From: Eimeria necatrix
Taxonomy: Eukaryota > Apicomplexa > Conoidasida > Eucoccidiorida > Eimeriidae
Assembly: GCF_000499385.1 (NCBI RefSeq)
Contig: NW_013654708.1
Coordinates: forward strand, 1 to 62,500
DNA length: 62,500 nucleotides
Direction: 5' to 3'
Shown here: piece by piece, positions 24,923 to 35,806 of the stretch
Layout of the letters: each line of letters opens with the position of its first letter
Numbering within the stretch: the first letter of the stretch is position 1
Translations under genes and position numbers: made by a program
The notes under the pieces: model-generated
Seen by the model: the letters and a program-made list of their open reading frames with translations, nothing else
Told to the model about the DNA's origin: nothing
Databases searched by the model: none

Positions 24923-24958
<36 letters not shown>

Positions 24959-25122
24959 GTCTGTTTACAGGGAGAAGTCGGCATCGACGTGTCGCAGTTG
25001 GCTGACCGCCGACACGCCGAGAAGACTCAAAGCTTCAAAGAGGCGTGGGATGCAGCACATGCAGCTTTTAAGGAGAAGGTCAAGCAGCAAGCCAGCAACC
25101 CGGTGGTTCTGACTGCTGATGG

Positions 25123-25155
<33 letters not shown>

Positions 25156-25198
25156 GCATAAAGACAGCAACAGCACTGACGTGCAAACCCAGAAATGA
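23616..25198 (+). CDS. NudC-family CS-domain protein
   Basis: CS (p23/NudC) domains act as Hsp90-linked co-chaperones, and NudC proteins help in dynein and protein-folding functions. Two exons: 23616-24701 and 24971-25198. The phase-0 join is between donor AAG/GTAACG and acceptor TTTACAG, giving 437 residues. The N-terminus carries two related motifs, DYSKWDKL and DYSKWDHI, each followed by an acidic stretch and separated by a Ser run. The CS domain starts near residue 180 with KYFWRQTANEVVLSLALP, and continues through LLEGSFPHPIEPDEDSWLWE to FFVDLHLRKKK. After the junction come WWSCILKGEVGIDVSQL, the usual tryptophan and EIDT-like tail of NudC proteins, and a helical basic end. Homopolymer Ser, Ala and Gln tracts interrupt the domain loops. 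An in-frame start at 23580 exists, but MVDYSKWDKL at 23616 is the better match to the family. Confidence 0.85.
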
Positions 25199-25714
25199 AA
25201 TGGCAACGCCGCCTGCAAAGGGCAGCACGAATTCAGAGCAGCAACACAGGCACCGCCTGCTGAAGCTGCAGCAGCAGCTGCAGCAGCTGCAGCAGCAGCA
25301 GCAGCTGCAGCAGCTGCAGCAGCCTAGCCGTACCGCTGCCAGTACCGCAGTGGGTTGGGATGCAGAACACTGACCTTCGTTTCGCTCAACATACGAGCTG
25401 CAGCGGCTGCTGCTGCAACTGGGCCGGCTCCAACTGCACCAGTTGCTGCTGCTGCTGCTGCTGCCGGTTCTGTAGCAGCAGCAACTGCGCCGTGTCGCCA
25501 TACAAGCAGCCTTTGGTGCTGGGAAGGCTCTGAGTGACCGGAAAATGGAATAGAGAAAGAAAAGTAGCCACGGCAGTTACTGAGGAAGCAGCAGCAGCAG
25601 CAGCAGCAGCAGGAGAAAAGGATGCAGTGGCCTGTTCTTGATATGGCTGCTCCAGCTGCCCGCCTTTGCATTATCTACTGAGCTAGAGGCACTAAGTAGT
25701 TTGGTGCTAATGTT
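25199..25714. other. Convergent spacer between NudC-like and PIG-L genes
   Basis: Both genes end toward this 516-bp stretch. It holds CAG patches at about 25260-25325 (with PstI-like CAGCTG interruptions), CTG patches at 25393-25465 and a CAG run at 25588-25612. No coding sequence is recognised. Confidence 0.55.
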
Positions 25715-25798
25715 TCATTTGCTGTTGCAGTAGCTGGCGCAGAACTGTACAAGCTTGCTCCAGATACGCGCTGAATTCCACAGACTGAGCGTGAAATG

Positions 25799-25850
<52 letters not shown>

Positions 25851-26222
25851 CAAGCGACGCACACGCCCTTGTTGTTAGCATCAATAGTTGCTGGTATGAG
25901 ATTGAGAACACCCGAGTACTTGCGAAGCAGACCATAGCTTTGCAGGGAAAAGATGAAGACTGAAGGCAGCAGCTGCATGTCTTGCATTTGCTGCTGCTCC
26001 CGCTGCTGCTGCTCATCCTCGGCCTCCTGCTGCTGGCTTTTTTTCTGCGTTCCAGCTTCCGAATCTGCTTGCGCTTCTTCCTTCCTCAGCTGCAGCTGCT
26101 GCTGCTGCTGCTTCTGCTCCTGCTTCCGCTGCTGTTGGTGCTGCTTCTGCTGCTCCCTGCATGTGTCAAGGACCTCTGCGTTGTAGAGCCTGCGAAAGAT
26201 AAGGACAAATGGATTCCTTTCA

Positions 26223-26256
<34 letters not shown>

Positions 26257-26845
26257 CTCGTGGTCCTGTTCGTGCTGCAGTTCGCGTTGCAGCTGCTGCT
26301 GTCCTACCGAAGTCCTTCGTAGACGCTGCAGTGATTGGGGTGTCTAGACACCCCGAGTTCATCGAAGGAAAAAATCTGCAACGAAGCATCCAGAAACAAC
26401 CAGAATGAATAAATTTGTAAAACTTGAAAGCAAAATCAACAAAAAAGTTGAATTGTGAACACAAAAAACACTCACAACTTGAATTTGTTTTCTCTTCTCC
26501 ACAAATGACTTCACAGCAGCACAAACCGCCTTGCTGTCCCATTTCGTCCAGCCATCTTTCATTTCCTTTTCATCCAAACAAACAAAGTTCTCCTTCGGGA
26601 CACAAAAGGCAGCAGCTGCTGCTGTCAGTTCCGCAGACCTCACTGAGCCGAGCCCCTCATAGTCGCCTGCAGCAGCAGCAGCAGCAGCAGGTGCAGCAAG
26701 TTGCAGCAGCAGAGCGCTGCAGCCAAGGTGCAGCAGCCGGCCGTCAAACTCACAGACACGAAACAGCCGAAACAGCAGCAGCAGCCCAACTAGCAACCAA
26801 AAGCTGCAGCAGCAGCAGCAGCAGCCCAACTAACGACCAAACAGT

Positions 26846-26892
<47 letters not shown>

Positions 26893-27507
26893 GCTGCGCG
26901 TGGCCCACGCGCAGGGTTTGGAGTTCCTGCTGACCTGTGGACAGACACAACACGAAAACGTCAAACTTTTCTTTGTTAGCAGCAAAGAGAGAAATGGAAG
27001 GAGCGAAGAACATGGACTCATCATCAGGATGAGCTGTGACAAACAAGACGCCAATTTTGTCTTCTTCCTCGTCGCAGCAGCAGCACTCGCTGTCCTCCGC
27101 GTGCTGCTGCTGCTGCTGCTGCTGCTGCTCGAGCTGCTCGCGTTGCTGCGCGCTTGGGTCCTGCAGCTGCTGCTGCTGCTCGGGCTGCTGCTGCTGCTGC
27201 AGCAGCTGCTGCTGCTGCCTGCGCTGCTGCCGGACCAGCGCAGCAACGAAGCGCTCGAGCCTGCAGTTGTGGGCCAAGTGCGCGTTGTACAAAATGCTGC
27301 CAATGCAGCCGCAGAAGAAGATGCTGCAGCACAGCAGCAAAAACCAGTCGCTGCTGCCAGCCCCTGCAAGTGCTGCTCGCAGAGCCTGTCGGCCTTCGGC
27401 GGAGAGCAGCCGCGGGAGGTACTGCAGCAAAGTGACGGAGACAGCAGCGCCGACGGCCCCCAGGGCCACGCCGTAGTTGTGGCTGCTGCTGCTGCGGCTG
27501 CTGCTGC

Positions 27508-27545
<38 letters not shown>

Positions 27546-27640
27546 GCGTCCGGAACGACGGGAGAAGTGTCGGCAGTGGGCGCAGTCGCCAAGTCCTCGG
27601 CAGCTGCTCGCTTCGAGCTCTCTGCAGCAGCAGATGCCAT
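25715..27640 (-). CDS. PIGL: N-acetylglucosaminyl-phosphatidylinositol de-N-acetylase (PIG-L/GPI12)
   Basis: Removes acetate from GlcNAc-PI, the second step of GPI-anchor synthesis, on the cytosolic face of the ER. Four exons with closing phases: 27640-26935, 26666-26476, 26375-26308 and 26189-25715, for 479 residues. After an Ala/Ser-rich N-terminus come one or two hydrophobic segments (about residues 75-150), then a Gln-rich linker. The catalytic zinc motif is AHPDDE at about residues 203-208. Next are VLCLSTG, joined to DYEGLGSVRSAEL in exon 2, IFSFDELGVSRHPNHC in exon 3 (second metal-binding His motif) and LQSYGLLRKYSGVLNL in exon 4. Exon 4 also carries a Gln/Glu-rich insertion of roughly 65 residues between conserved blocks. 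The exon 2 acceptor is formed by a CTG run. The last 30 residues match the family only weakly. Confidence 0.93.
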
Positions 27641-28052
27641 TATCAGGGGCAAAGAGATCCGACTTGCTGCGCGCTGGCGCTGCTGCTGCTGCTGCTGCTG
27701 CTGCAGTTGCTGCTCGCCGCAGCCGAAGAAGTCGCAGCAGCAAACACACTGCACAGTTCACCCGCCTGCTGCTCCCCTGTGGCCAAAAACAACAACGAAA
27801 TGAAAATAAAAAGAATTGCCGAGAAACAAGACAACTGAAACGCAACAAAACAACTCCCAAAGAAGCAGTACTGACACCAGTGACCTTGCATGCAGCAACG
27901 CGGCGCAGCTGCTGCTGCTGCTGCTGCTGCGACTGCCACACAGATCTTCTTGCAGATGTACATCTAGAAAGAAGTACCCTTTGCGCAATATGTCCATATA
28001 AACTGCACTTTTCATAATAATGAGGATGGGATGGCAGCTTGTCCTGCTGTAA

Positions 28053-28089
<37 letters not shown>

Positions 28090-29361
28090 AGTGTAGAATA
28101 CAGCTACGCTAGCACGAACTCAGCTAATTTGCAGGTAGTCTTTCTGGAGGTTTTGATCACGAAGAATATCACTTGATGCAACTCGCAGCGGCGCCCTAGA
28201 CAACAGCAGCTCCTGCAGCCTTTCTGCGCAGCTTTCCTGCAGACACTTAGGATGGGCGCAGCAGCAGGAACAGCAGCAGCAGAAACAGCAGCAGCAACAA
28301 CAGCAACAGCACTGGAACCAGCAGCGTCTACTGCAGCTGCTCATGGCACGTTGCTCCTCATAACGACAGTCGTACTGGGAGGCCAAATCAAGACTCTCTG
28401 CTGCTCCCCAAGTAGATGCTGCACATCATCACTTGCATGCAGGCTGACTGCAGGTTTTTGTTGCCTTTGTCTGGCACTTGGCCCCACTTATCTCATTATT
28501 TACTGCTTTTCATTGCTTGTGTCCTGTGACCACTGTTCCTGTGACAGTCCCTGTGATGCTTTCGTGTGGACTGTAGATCCTTGCAAGTCGCTGGTGTTCT
28601 GAGGCTGCTTCTTGTGACCTGAGTGTAACGTTTTGTGCTCGTCTTTGTCTTGTGTTCTTCCCGTTCTGCAACTGTCGGGGTGTGCATACACCCGAGAATG
28701 CCCTAAAGAGTGCACAACTGAAGAGACACACAGACAAATGGCGTTTAGGCCAGATGCAAACACACGCAGATGTCTTACAGAAAGGTGAAAAGATGCGAAC
28801 GGACGACACAAAAGAGTATATATCAAAAAAGCTACGAGAAACATGCAAAGAAACAAAAAAGAGTACATATAAAAAAGAAAAAAACAACAGCGGCAAAGCC
28901 TCTTACACAAGCACACCAAACACACAAGTCTGCAGAGTCTAACGGCAGCCCTAGGCGTGCAGTGAACCCAACACACAGAGTGAGAGGCTACTAAACACAC
29001 GAAATGAAACAGAAAAACTTTCCTCGCGTTTGAAACTAGGTAGCTAGTGATACATGGTGAGGAATAGCACGGATCAGCTCTGACACCAGCCAAACGGACA
29101 GACCAAAGCAGGAATATGCACGCAGAGTCTTTAAAATGCAACAGCAAAGACATAAGACAGGCGGCCGGGCAACTGCCAAGGCTAACGATGTTGTTGTAGC
29201 TGGGCTGATGCTGTGTTGCGCAGCAGCCGACCCCTGGGAAACTGCTGCCACCTTTCTGCAGCAACACGACCCTTCGAGATGTAATGTTCGCCGCATAGGT
29301 ACTTCAGCTGCTGCTCAATGCTGCTGCTGCTCCCGTTCTCACTGGTCTCGATGCCGCTGCT
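27641..29361. other. Spacer upstream of PIG-L, CAG patches and an intron-like tract
   Basis: Contains CTG runs at 27678-27702, 27910-27931 and 28051-28089, and a CAG cluster at 28258-28312. There is a variant of the recurrent palindrome at 28679-28692 (GGTGTGCATACACC). At about 28640-28960 the minus strand is strongly pyrimidine-rich, like the introns of the BCAS2 gene. Several open frames exist but none resembles a known protein; an unrecognised gene with introns is possible. Confidence 0.45.
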
Positions 29362-31350
29362 GTGCCGCTCGTGAGAGCTCATTGCTGCTACTGCTTTTAC
29401 GAGGCAGACCGTGGGAGCGAAACTGCTGCCGGTTTGCGTGTAGGGGCCCTTGCAGCACATTTGCAGAGAGAACAGCGTGCTGTTGTTGCAAAAGCGGCAG
29501 CGGATACAACAGCAGGCAAAGTCATCCTTAGGGGCTCTTTAAAAGACTTTCATTTGCCAGAAAATCGTGTCAGGAATAATGCCTCAGACAGACAGACCTG
29601 CACGCGCTGCGGAAACTGCGGTGGCAGCAGCTGCTGCACCTGTGGAAAGCTTCCTGGTTACAACAGCAACCGGCACATCCAGACTGTGCTCGACCAAACA
29701 GCTGCAGCAGGTGCTCCAGCCGCAAATGCTTCTGCCCTTTGCGGCGACGCTCCTCATTCTGATGCTTCCGTGGTGGAAAAAAACACCGCAAAGACCAACA
29801 ATCCGCTATTTGCTGCTGAATGTGAGACGAATACTGGTTTCGGCGGTTGGACTCCCAGCAGCAGCTGCAGTGGCAGTTATGGCGGGGAATACAGTTGGAC
29901 TTGCAACAAGAGCTGCACCAGAGGTTATGACAACCTTAAACGCAACAGTGTTTCCCACACTGGTGCTGGAGACGGGAAAAACATCAGAAATTCAGGGGAA
30001 AATCGTCTGCACTACATGAGAGGCCCCCTTTCTTCGGTAGCGGGCTCACATGTTGCTGCTTTTGCCACTGGAGCGTCTGCAGCTGGCGGGACCCCCGCCG
30101 ATTCTGTTGCTCTTTCCAACCCGCAAAACCACAAGAAGCAGGATCCACTACTGCCGTCTGAAGCAGCAGCAGCTACTGCTGCTGCGGCTCCAGGATCCCA
30201 TGAAGCCAGGCGCTTCGTCGGTTTCCCCAGCGCGGCAGCGGCTACTTCGAGAGTGCTGTGCGGCGCGTCAGAAAAAATGCAGCAGCAGCAAGTTTTCAAT
30301 TTAGGTAGAGCAAGGCCTGGTCCTCGCGAACGCCAGGGTGAGCTGCTGCAGAAAATGAGCAAGTGCTTGCACGGACAAGTGCAGCAACCTCAAGGGGTCA
30401 CAGAAAAGAGTCAACTATTTCGGCGGCTTGGAGGAACTTGCCTGCGGGTTGTTGATTGCAACAGTTGCAGCAACCACAGCAGCAACTGTTGCAGCAACCA
30501 CAGCAGCGACAATAGCATTAACAGCAAGCTTGTAAAACCTAGCGGGAACGTCATTCACATCAAGAGAAGCAACAACAGCACCTGGAAGCAATTTGTCCCA
30601 TGCAAACGAACCAGCACTGCAGCAGCAACTACAGCACCCACTGCAGCTGCCCGTCAATCCATGTGCGACGAAAAGTTCGCTCCAGCAGCATTCGGGAGGC
30701 GTAGAAGCCAGCCCAGTGTGCAGGCGAAGTGCCCTAACACCAGCACTCTTCACTGTGGTTCTATCAGTGCTTCAGCTGCCAGTACCTGTAGCACCTGCAG
30801 TGACATCACTTGCAGCAACAGCAAGAACAGCAGCAGCAACGAGCGCAGCGTCAGTTTACCTGCAACGACATCACTTGCAGCAACAGCAAGAACAACAGCA
30901 GCAGTAACCACAGCGCCAGTCATCAAGCCCACTGCCGGCAGGACGAGCGGAAGCGGGATAACACCCAGTTCCTGCAAGCAAGAGCTGCCGCAGCAACAGC
31001 ATCAGTCTCGACCGCAGTTGCAGCTCCACAAGCCTCACGACGCTTCATTGCCCGTACACACAAGTGAGGTATCCCGCAATAACACTTGCAGCAGCAGCAG
31101 CACGAGACGCAGAGGCGACCAGTGCAGAGGCGATCTACAGCAAATACAGGTATCGTCATGCAGCAGCAGGATGGCGCAAGGACAACAAATGTTTAATCAC
31201 TGCAGTAGCAGCACCAGCACCCGGCTCGCTTTCACCAGAGGCAACGATAAAAGAAGCACACGGGACAATAACTCCGGCACCCTAAGGAATCGGAACCGCA
31301 GGGAAATGCCGAGGAAACAGGGCTACAGAGACTGCATGATCAGCAACTGA
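29362..31350 (+). CDS. Unassigned 662-codon open frame in decayed CAG-rich DNA
   Basis: A stop-free stretch of 1989 bp, ending with TGA at the edge of the repeat-rich block. The translation is rich in Ser, Asn, Thr, Ala and Cys (for example TCTRCGNCGGSSCCTCGK) and matches no family I know. The first ATG in this frame is near 30015; before it the frame opens only with GTG, so it would have to be an internal exon or start late. A second frame also has protein-like segments (29579-30019, 30593-30907, 31064-31285), so the true frame is not clear. It may be an exon of an unknown protein, or an artefact of AGC/AAC-type degenerate repeats that rarely form stops. Confidence 0.3.
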   Translation: MPLVRAHCCYCFYEADRGSETAAGLRVGALAAHLQREQRAVVAKAAADTTAGKVILRGSLKDFHLPENRVRNNASDRQTCTRCGNCGGSSCCTCGKLPGYNSNRHIQTVLDQTAAAGAPAANASALCGDAPHSDASVVEKNTAKTNNPLFAAECETNTGFGGWTPSSSCSGSYGGEYSWTCNKSCTRGYDNLKRNSVSHTGAGDGKNIRNSGENRLHYMRGPLSSVAGSHVAAFATGASAAGGTPADSVALSNPQNHKKQDPLLPSEAAAATAAAAPGSHEARRFVGFPSAAAATSRVLCGASEKMQQQQVFNLGRARPGPRERQGELLQKMSKCLHGQVQQPQGVTEKSQLFRRLGGTCLRVVDCNSCSNHSSNCCSNHSSDNSINSKLVKPSGNVIHIKRSNNSTWKQFVPCKRTSTAAATTAPTAAARQSMCDEKFAPAAFGRRRSQPSVQAKCPNTSTLHCGSISASAASTCSTCSDITCSNSKNSSSNERSVSLPATTSLAATARTTAAVTTAPVIKPTAGRTSGSGITPSSCKQELPQQQHQSRPQLQLHKPHDASLPVHTSEVSRNNTCSSSSTRRRGDQCRGDLQQIQVSSCSSRMAQGQQMFNHCSSSTSTRLAFTRGNDKRSTRDNNSGTLRNRNRREMPRKQGYRDCMISN

Positions 31351-33259
31351 TAGGGACTGAAATGAGCAGAGAAACTCCAGCGTGCGGGGAAGCAGAAACT
31401 ACTTCATTCTGTCCATTTCATTTTGCGAGTTGGCGCCAGATGAAGTTACAGCAGTAATATAAATAGCAATTGCAACAGTAGAAGCAGCGCACGCTTGCTG
31501 TATTTATTCAGAACTAATGCCATTTACGTTTCATGCATTTGCTTCTCCCATATCTAAGCTGCCCTTCTTGGCCAACTTCCATCTTTTGCATGCTCTGCCT
31601 CCCCTAGTCATCTCCATTCATTTCTGTCTTCGGTTTTATCCTTGTAGATTCGCCGCTTCATCTGGCTCTCTACGTTTTTGCTAGCAACCCTTTGCGTGCC
31701 CACCCGTCTGTGTCTACGTTGTTGAGGCGTGTTCCGGTACTTCTCTTTACCTTCATGTTTCGTTGCCTCAATTTGTTTTTCAATGGATGCGCTCCATCGT
31801 GGCCTTCAGCAGATCAAGTAGCACATTTCACCAGATTCCCTCGTTCTGCTTACGCTTTTTGTGGCTTTTCAACCTTCATCTGTTAGGTATAGGCTCGTTG
31901 TTGCCTGCATGCTTTCCGTATCCCTAAATCCTGCCCTCTGTGTCTCGAAGTTTGCATCTGTGTGGAGCTCTCCGCTCCACAAATAGATCCAGCTTTTCAA
32001 CTCAAGAAGCCATGCTTTCAAGTCTACGACATAGGGTGACGGCTGATTTGCAGCACAGTGTCGCATGGCCTAACGTGTCCCTGTATCCACTGATCCGTGA
32101 GTATCGCTGCCTTTTGGACTTCAAAACTACGATCATTGTGCAACAAGAGAGAAATGAATTTTTCCTTCGCAACATCATATAGTTTGTTCCCCAAGAACCG
32201 TTGCCTCCTAGTCTATATTGACGTTCCTTCAACGCCTGCCATACAACGTGCTCTTGCTCGTACTGTTGTTTGTAGCGACGAGCGCTGCCGCTGCAACGAG
32301 AGCATGGGACTAAGCAAAGTAGCAAGCAAAGATTAACAAGAATGTTGAAGCAGCAAGGCAAACACGACATAATTGGGAAATGGAGGGCAGAAGCTCACAC
32401 CACGCTACTCGCCTCCATGTTCACACTTGCAAAACAAGGCATTGGTGACAGTGACCAGGCAAAATAGACCTCGAAACACGAGGCATGAAGCTATCTGAGA
32501 TTCTTAGAGTCCAGACGCTCGTCTCAACTAACCAGTCTCTAGCCAACCTAGGGCGCTGACGGCAGAAGGCAGAACCACATACAACAATACTGAAGGACGC
32601 AACGTAGCAGCGGAACACTGTCGTTATGCAGAGCTAACCACGAGAATCTAGTGGAAGTTCCCAAACATTTTGTGAACTTTCTCGAAAATTAACGGGAATA
32701 GCGAACGTTTCATTGTGTAGCCTTGCAAACGCCGCCACAGTGTTGGTGACTTGATTTATTACTTAGCCCCCACTTATATCACAGATCTGTACCCGACAAT
32801 GCATTAAAAATCGGATTATATTACTTGAGAGAGCCGAGTTTCCTCGAGACAAACCCAATTGCTTCAAGGCACATAATGCACCGGCTCATCCAGCCCCAAG
32901 AGCTGCCTCATTTAAACCGGGCTTGAAGAGCCCGACTGTTCTTCTGCAACGATACGGCATAACCCTAATATTACTGCTTTTTTATAGTATTCTAGTGTTG
33001 TTCATTTCATTCTAAAGCCTCCCTGTGACGCTGAAGGCGACGGAGGGAAACAGCTACCAAAAATTGTCCTCCTGCCGGTGCTGGCGAAGTCCAAGCAGCA
33101 TGTCGCTGTAGGAGCTGTTGTGACAACAGCTGAATCAGAAGCAGCAACAGCTGCAGCCGCAACATCAGCAGCAGCGGCAGCAGGAGCAGCGACGCGGACA
33201 GTAGCAGCAGCAACTGAAATCTCCCCGTTTGCCTATTGGGAGAGCTACCTGTTCCTCTG
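31351..33259. other. Spacer upstream of BCAS2
   Basis: The repeat-poor segment begins here. A pyrimidine-rich intron-like stretch lies at about 31520-31990. Decayed CAG sequence at 33120-33220 lies directly before the BCAS2 start and may be 5' UTR. No gene is recognised. Confidence 0.5.
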
Positions 33260-35806
33260 ATGCCGGCGTCGAGCGACCTCTCCAACGGAGGGCACTCTCC
33301 AGGAGGCTCTCAGGCGTTGGTTCATGTCAATGGAGCTTCTCAGGAGCAGTCCAACTCTGCTTCTTCCGCTCCGGAGTTTTACCTCACAGAGCGTCTGCCT
33401 CACGCCATGGTATTAGATGCACTCCCTTATGTAGATCCTCTGCCTGCTGAACAGCAGCAAGAGGTGCAGCAACTGCTGCAGCAAGAGATGGCTCTGATCG
33501 CCCAGGAGGCTGGCGGGCCAGACAACCTCCCTGACTACCTCAGAGAACTTCCCCTTCCCAAAACCGCCCTCTTGGATGACGCGGAGACGATGTTGGGAAA
33601 AGAGATGGCGAGAAAGGCGAGAGGTGAGGCTTTCATCGCCAATGTTGGGGTTTTAGTTGCACTGTGCCTGCTCGTAGCATGTACAGTGATAGCCTCAGAA
33701 AGTAACGATTTCGTGCATTGATCACAAGATGTATTGCGCTGAATATCGTCTTCTTTCCTCCTTCCCATCCTTACAGAAAAATGAGCATCATCTCCATTGC
33801 CTCCTCCACTCCTGCTTCACATTCATAATGAACACCGCTGCTCCTCCAGTTGTTCACTGGCAGTTCCTTCACTCGTCTGCCTGTGTGGCTTTACTTTCTT
33901 CCGTTTATGTTTTTGCCTATTTCTCTTTCCTTCCGCTTACAAACTTATTCTTTTTGTCTATCGTGCCTCTTTAGTAAGTTGATTGTTTCAGCTTTAAACT
34001 CACTCGCCGTACCTTCTCTCTTCGCATTTGTGTGCTTGCCGGTTCCTGCGTGCGCATTTCTCCTCTTCTGTCTGCCTCTGAGCCTCTCTTTAAAGTCTCA
34101 GCCGCATTTTCCTTTTAAAATGTCCGTCATATGGGGGATTGTGTTGTGGGATTGTGTGCTGATCAGGTGAACCCATCCCCGAGCTGGACCTGAGCAAGTA
34201 CACGAGCTTCACCGTGCCCACTGGACAGAAGGCTTCCGATGTAAAGCTTTGGGAGAAGGCAGTTGTGAACTGCCAGCAGCTGCTGCAGCACACAGCAACT
34301 GCCCACATCAACCTAGAGTTAATGAATGCACATGCCGCCGCATCCTGGCAGAGGCACCTCAAGAACCTCACGCAAACTAAAGACAGGTTAGCCGGTTTTC
34401 TCTTCCGTGGCTGTCTGCAGAGTGGCTTGTGTGTTCGAATCTTTTCAAGTTGTATTTCGCTGTGGTACACACGTCCCTTGTCCGCAGTTAAATCTCCTGA
34501 GCAACAAATGGCCTTTTTGTGTCTGCTTTTGGGGGTTTGCCTCCGCTTCCTCACGTTCCTGTTCCCCGTCATTTTCTCGTCGGTGCGTTTTCATTGTGTT
34601 GTGTTACGTGTTGTTTCATTTCCTGTATTGGTGTTTGTGTTCTCGTCAAACTCTTTGTGGCTTACGTGCGGCCTCTCTATTAATCTTGTCTGCAACTCTT
34701 CAGGCTGGCTGCCGTAACGAAACGCCGCGCTGAGGAAGAAAACACAATTTGCAAGACACGCAAATTGCAGCAGGTAAGAGGGACCGCTTTTCCTGTGTTG
34801 TTTCGTACTATCTGCACCGTCGCTTCTCGTGTTTCTTGCGGTCTTGTCCGTTGTTACTTGTCTTGGATGTTATTCTGTTTGTTCCGTATGCCTTTTTCCT
34901 CTTTTCTTTGTATCACTTTTTCATATTTCTGTTAATATCCCCCATTTTCGTTATTTGGGGATCTCGTCTTTGTGTATTTTGCAGGTAGAGGCCGCGGGAA
35001 CCCTAAAGCAGCTCGACCAGACGGCTCAGCAGTACAAAAACAAGTGCGCATGTGTAGTGCATTAACAGTGAACAGCAGCAGTTTCAACAGCAGCAGCAGA
35101 AAGAACCACGAGAGTATATGGTTTTTCGGGCTTCATGAAGGGCGCATCACTGCTTTCCGTTTGAATTTCTGAAAGTCTGCTGCCTTGGTGCCTTATAGTC
35201 TCTTGTGTCTTTATGACTCATTCTCCCTTTTATCTGTCTCTTCGCCGCGCGAAAAAATTCTCCTCTTCAGCGTTTACCTGTTCTCACCTGTGCATCAGCT
35301 TGACGCTTTCCCAGTCTCTTCTGGCCATTGGTGGCCCGCTACCCCTTCTTGTGTCTCAGGGTGCTTGCCATTTTTATCTAGTGGGTCACTTGTTGCAATC
35401 TTGCGGCGCACTTGAACTTTTTGTGTCGGTTTTCACAGCAATGCCTCCATCATAGCAGCTCTGGGCCCGCTGACGGCAGAAGTTCAGGATTTGAAGGCCA
35501 AGTGCAGGATCAGGTGCGTCTCCCTTCATTTCCACTCTTTGCGGTTCCTTTCACATTGTATATCTCTTACAGCCTCTTCTATTACTTCTTCGTCTCGCAC
35601 TTCCCCGTGTTGGCGCGTTCGTTCTCGCCTTCAGCGCTGTTTGCATGCATCAAAACTGAGCTGGTACTTCTGTGTCTCATCTGGACCCATAACAGCATTT
35701 CATTGCTGTTTCTTTGCCTGTTCGCAGAGGCATCTTGCCGGAGTACGCAGAGGAGGACGAGCTTGACTTGGAGGCTTGGCAGGAAGCGGCAAACGTCGAG
35801 TCGTAG
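33260..35806 (+). CDS. BCAS2: Pre-mRNA splicing factor BCAS2/SPF27
   Basis: Core subunit of the Prp19 (NineTeen) complex that activates the spliceosome. Six exons with closing phases: 33260-33623, 34167-34386, 34704-34773, 34985-35043, 35439-35513 and 35728-35806 (TAG), for 288 residues. Family landmarks: VLDALPYVDPLP near residue 50 (human DALPYFD), DYLRELPLPKTALL, SKYTSFTVPTGQKASDVKLWEKA, and HINLELMNAHAAASWQRH (human ENLELMSQHGCNAW). A coiled-coil C-terminus follows and the protein ends in an acidic tail. Exon 4 ends at AAC AA before GTGCGC; this donor was chosen by phase. The ATG at 33260 is the first in frame. The five introns are long relative to the exons and strongly pyrimidine-rich. 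There are no homopolymer tracts except a short Gln stretch, in keeping with its repeat-poor surroundings. Confidence 0.93.

Noticed and set aside
26337..26354. Perfect palindrome GGGGTGTCTAGACACCCC, similar to the recurrent GGTGT...ACACC element
   Set aside because: It lies inside PIG-L exon 3 and encodes the conserved GVSRHPNH stretch, so coding constraint explains it.
26830..27941. Several long open frames on both strands in Ala, Ser, Cys or Leu frames
   Set aside because: They are shadows of the PIG-L exon 1 frame created by CAG/CTG arrays that rarely form stops.
28500..29267. 255-codon hydrophobic open frame on the minus strand
   Set aside because: Its composition (Phe, Leu, Cys, Val) follows from pyrimidine-rich intron-like DNA, and no domain or topology pattern is convincing.
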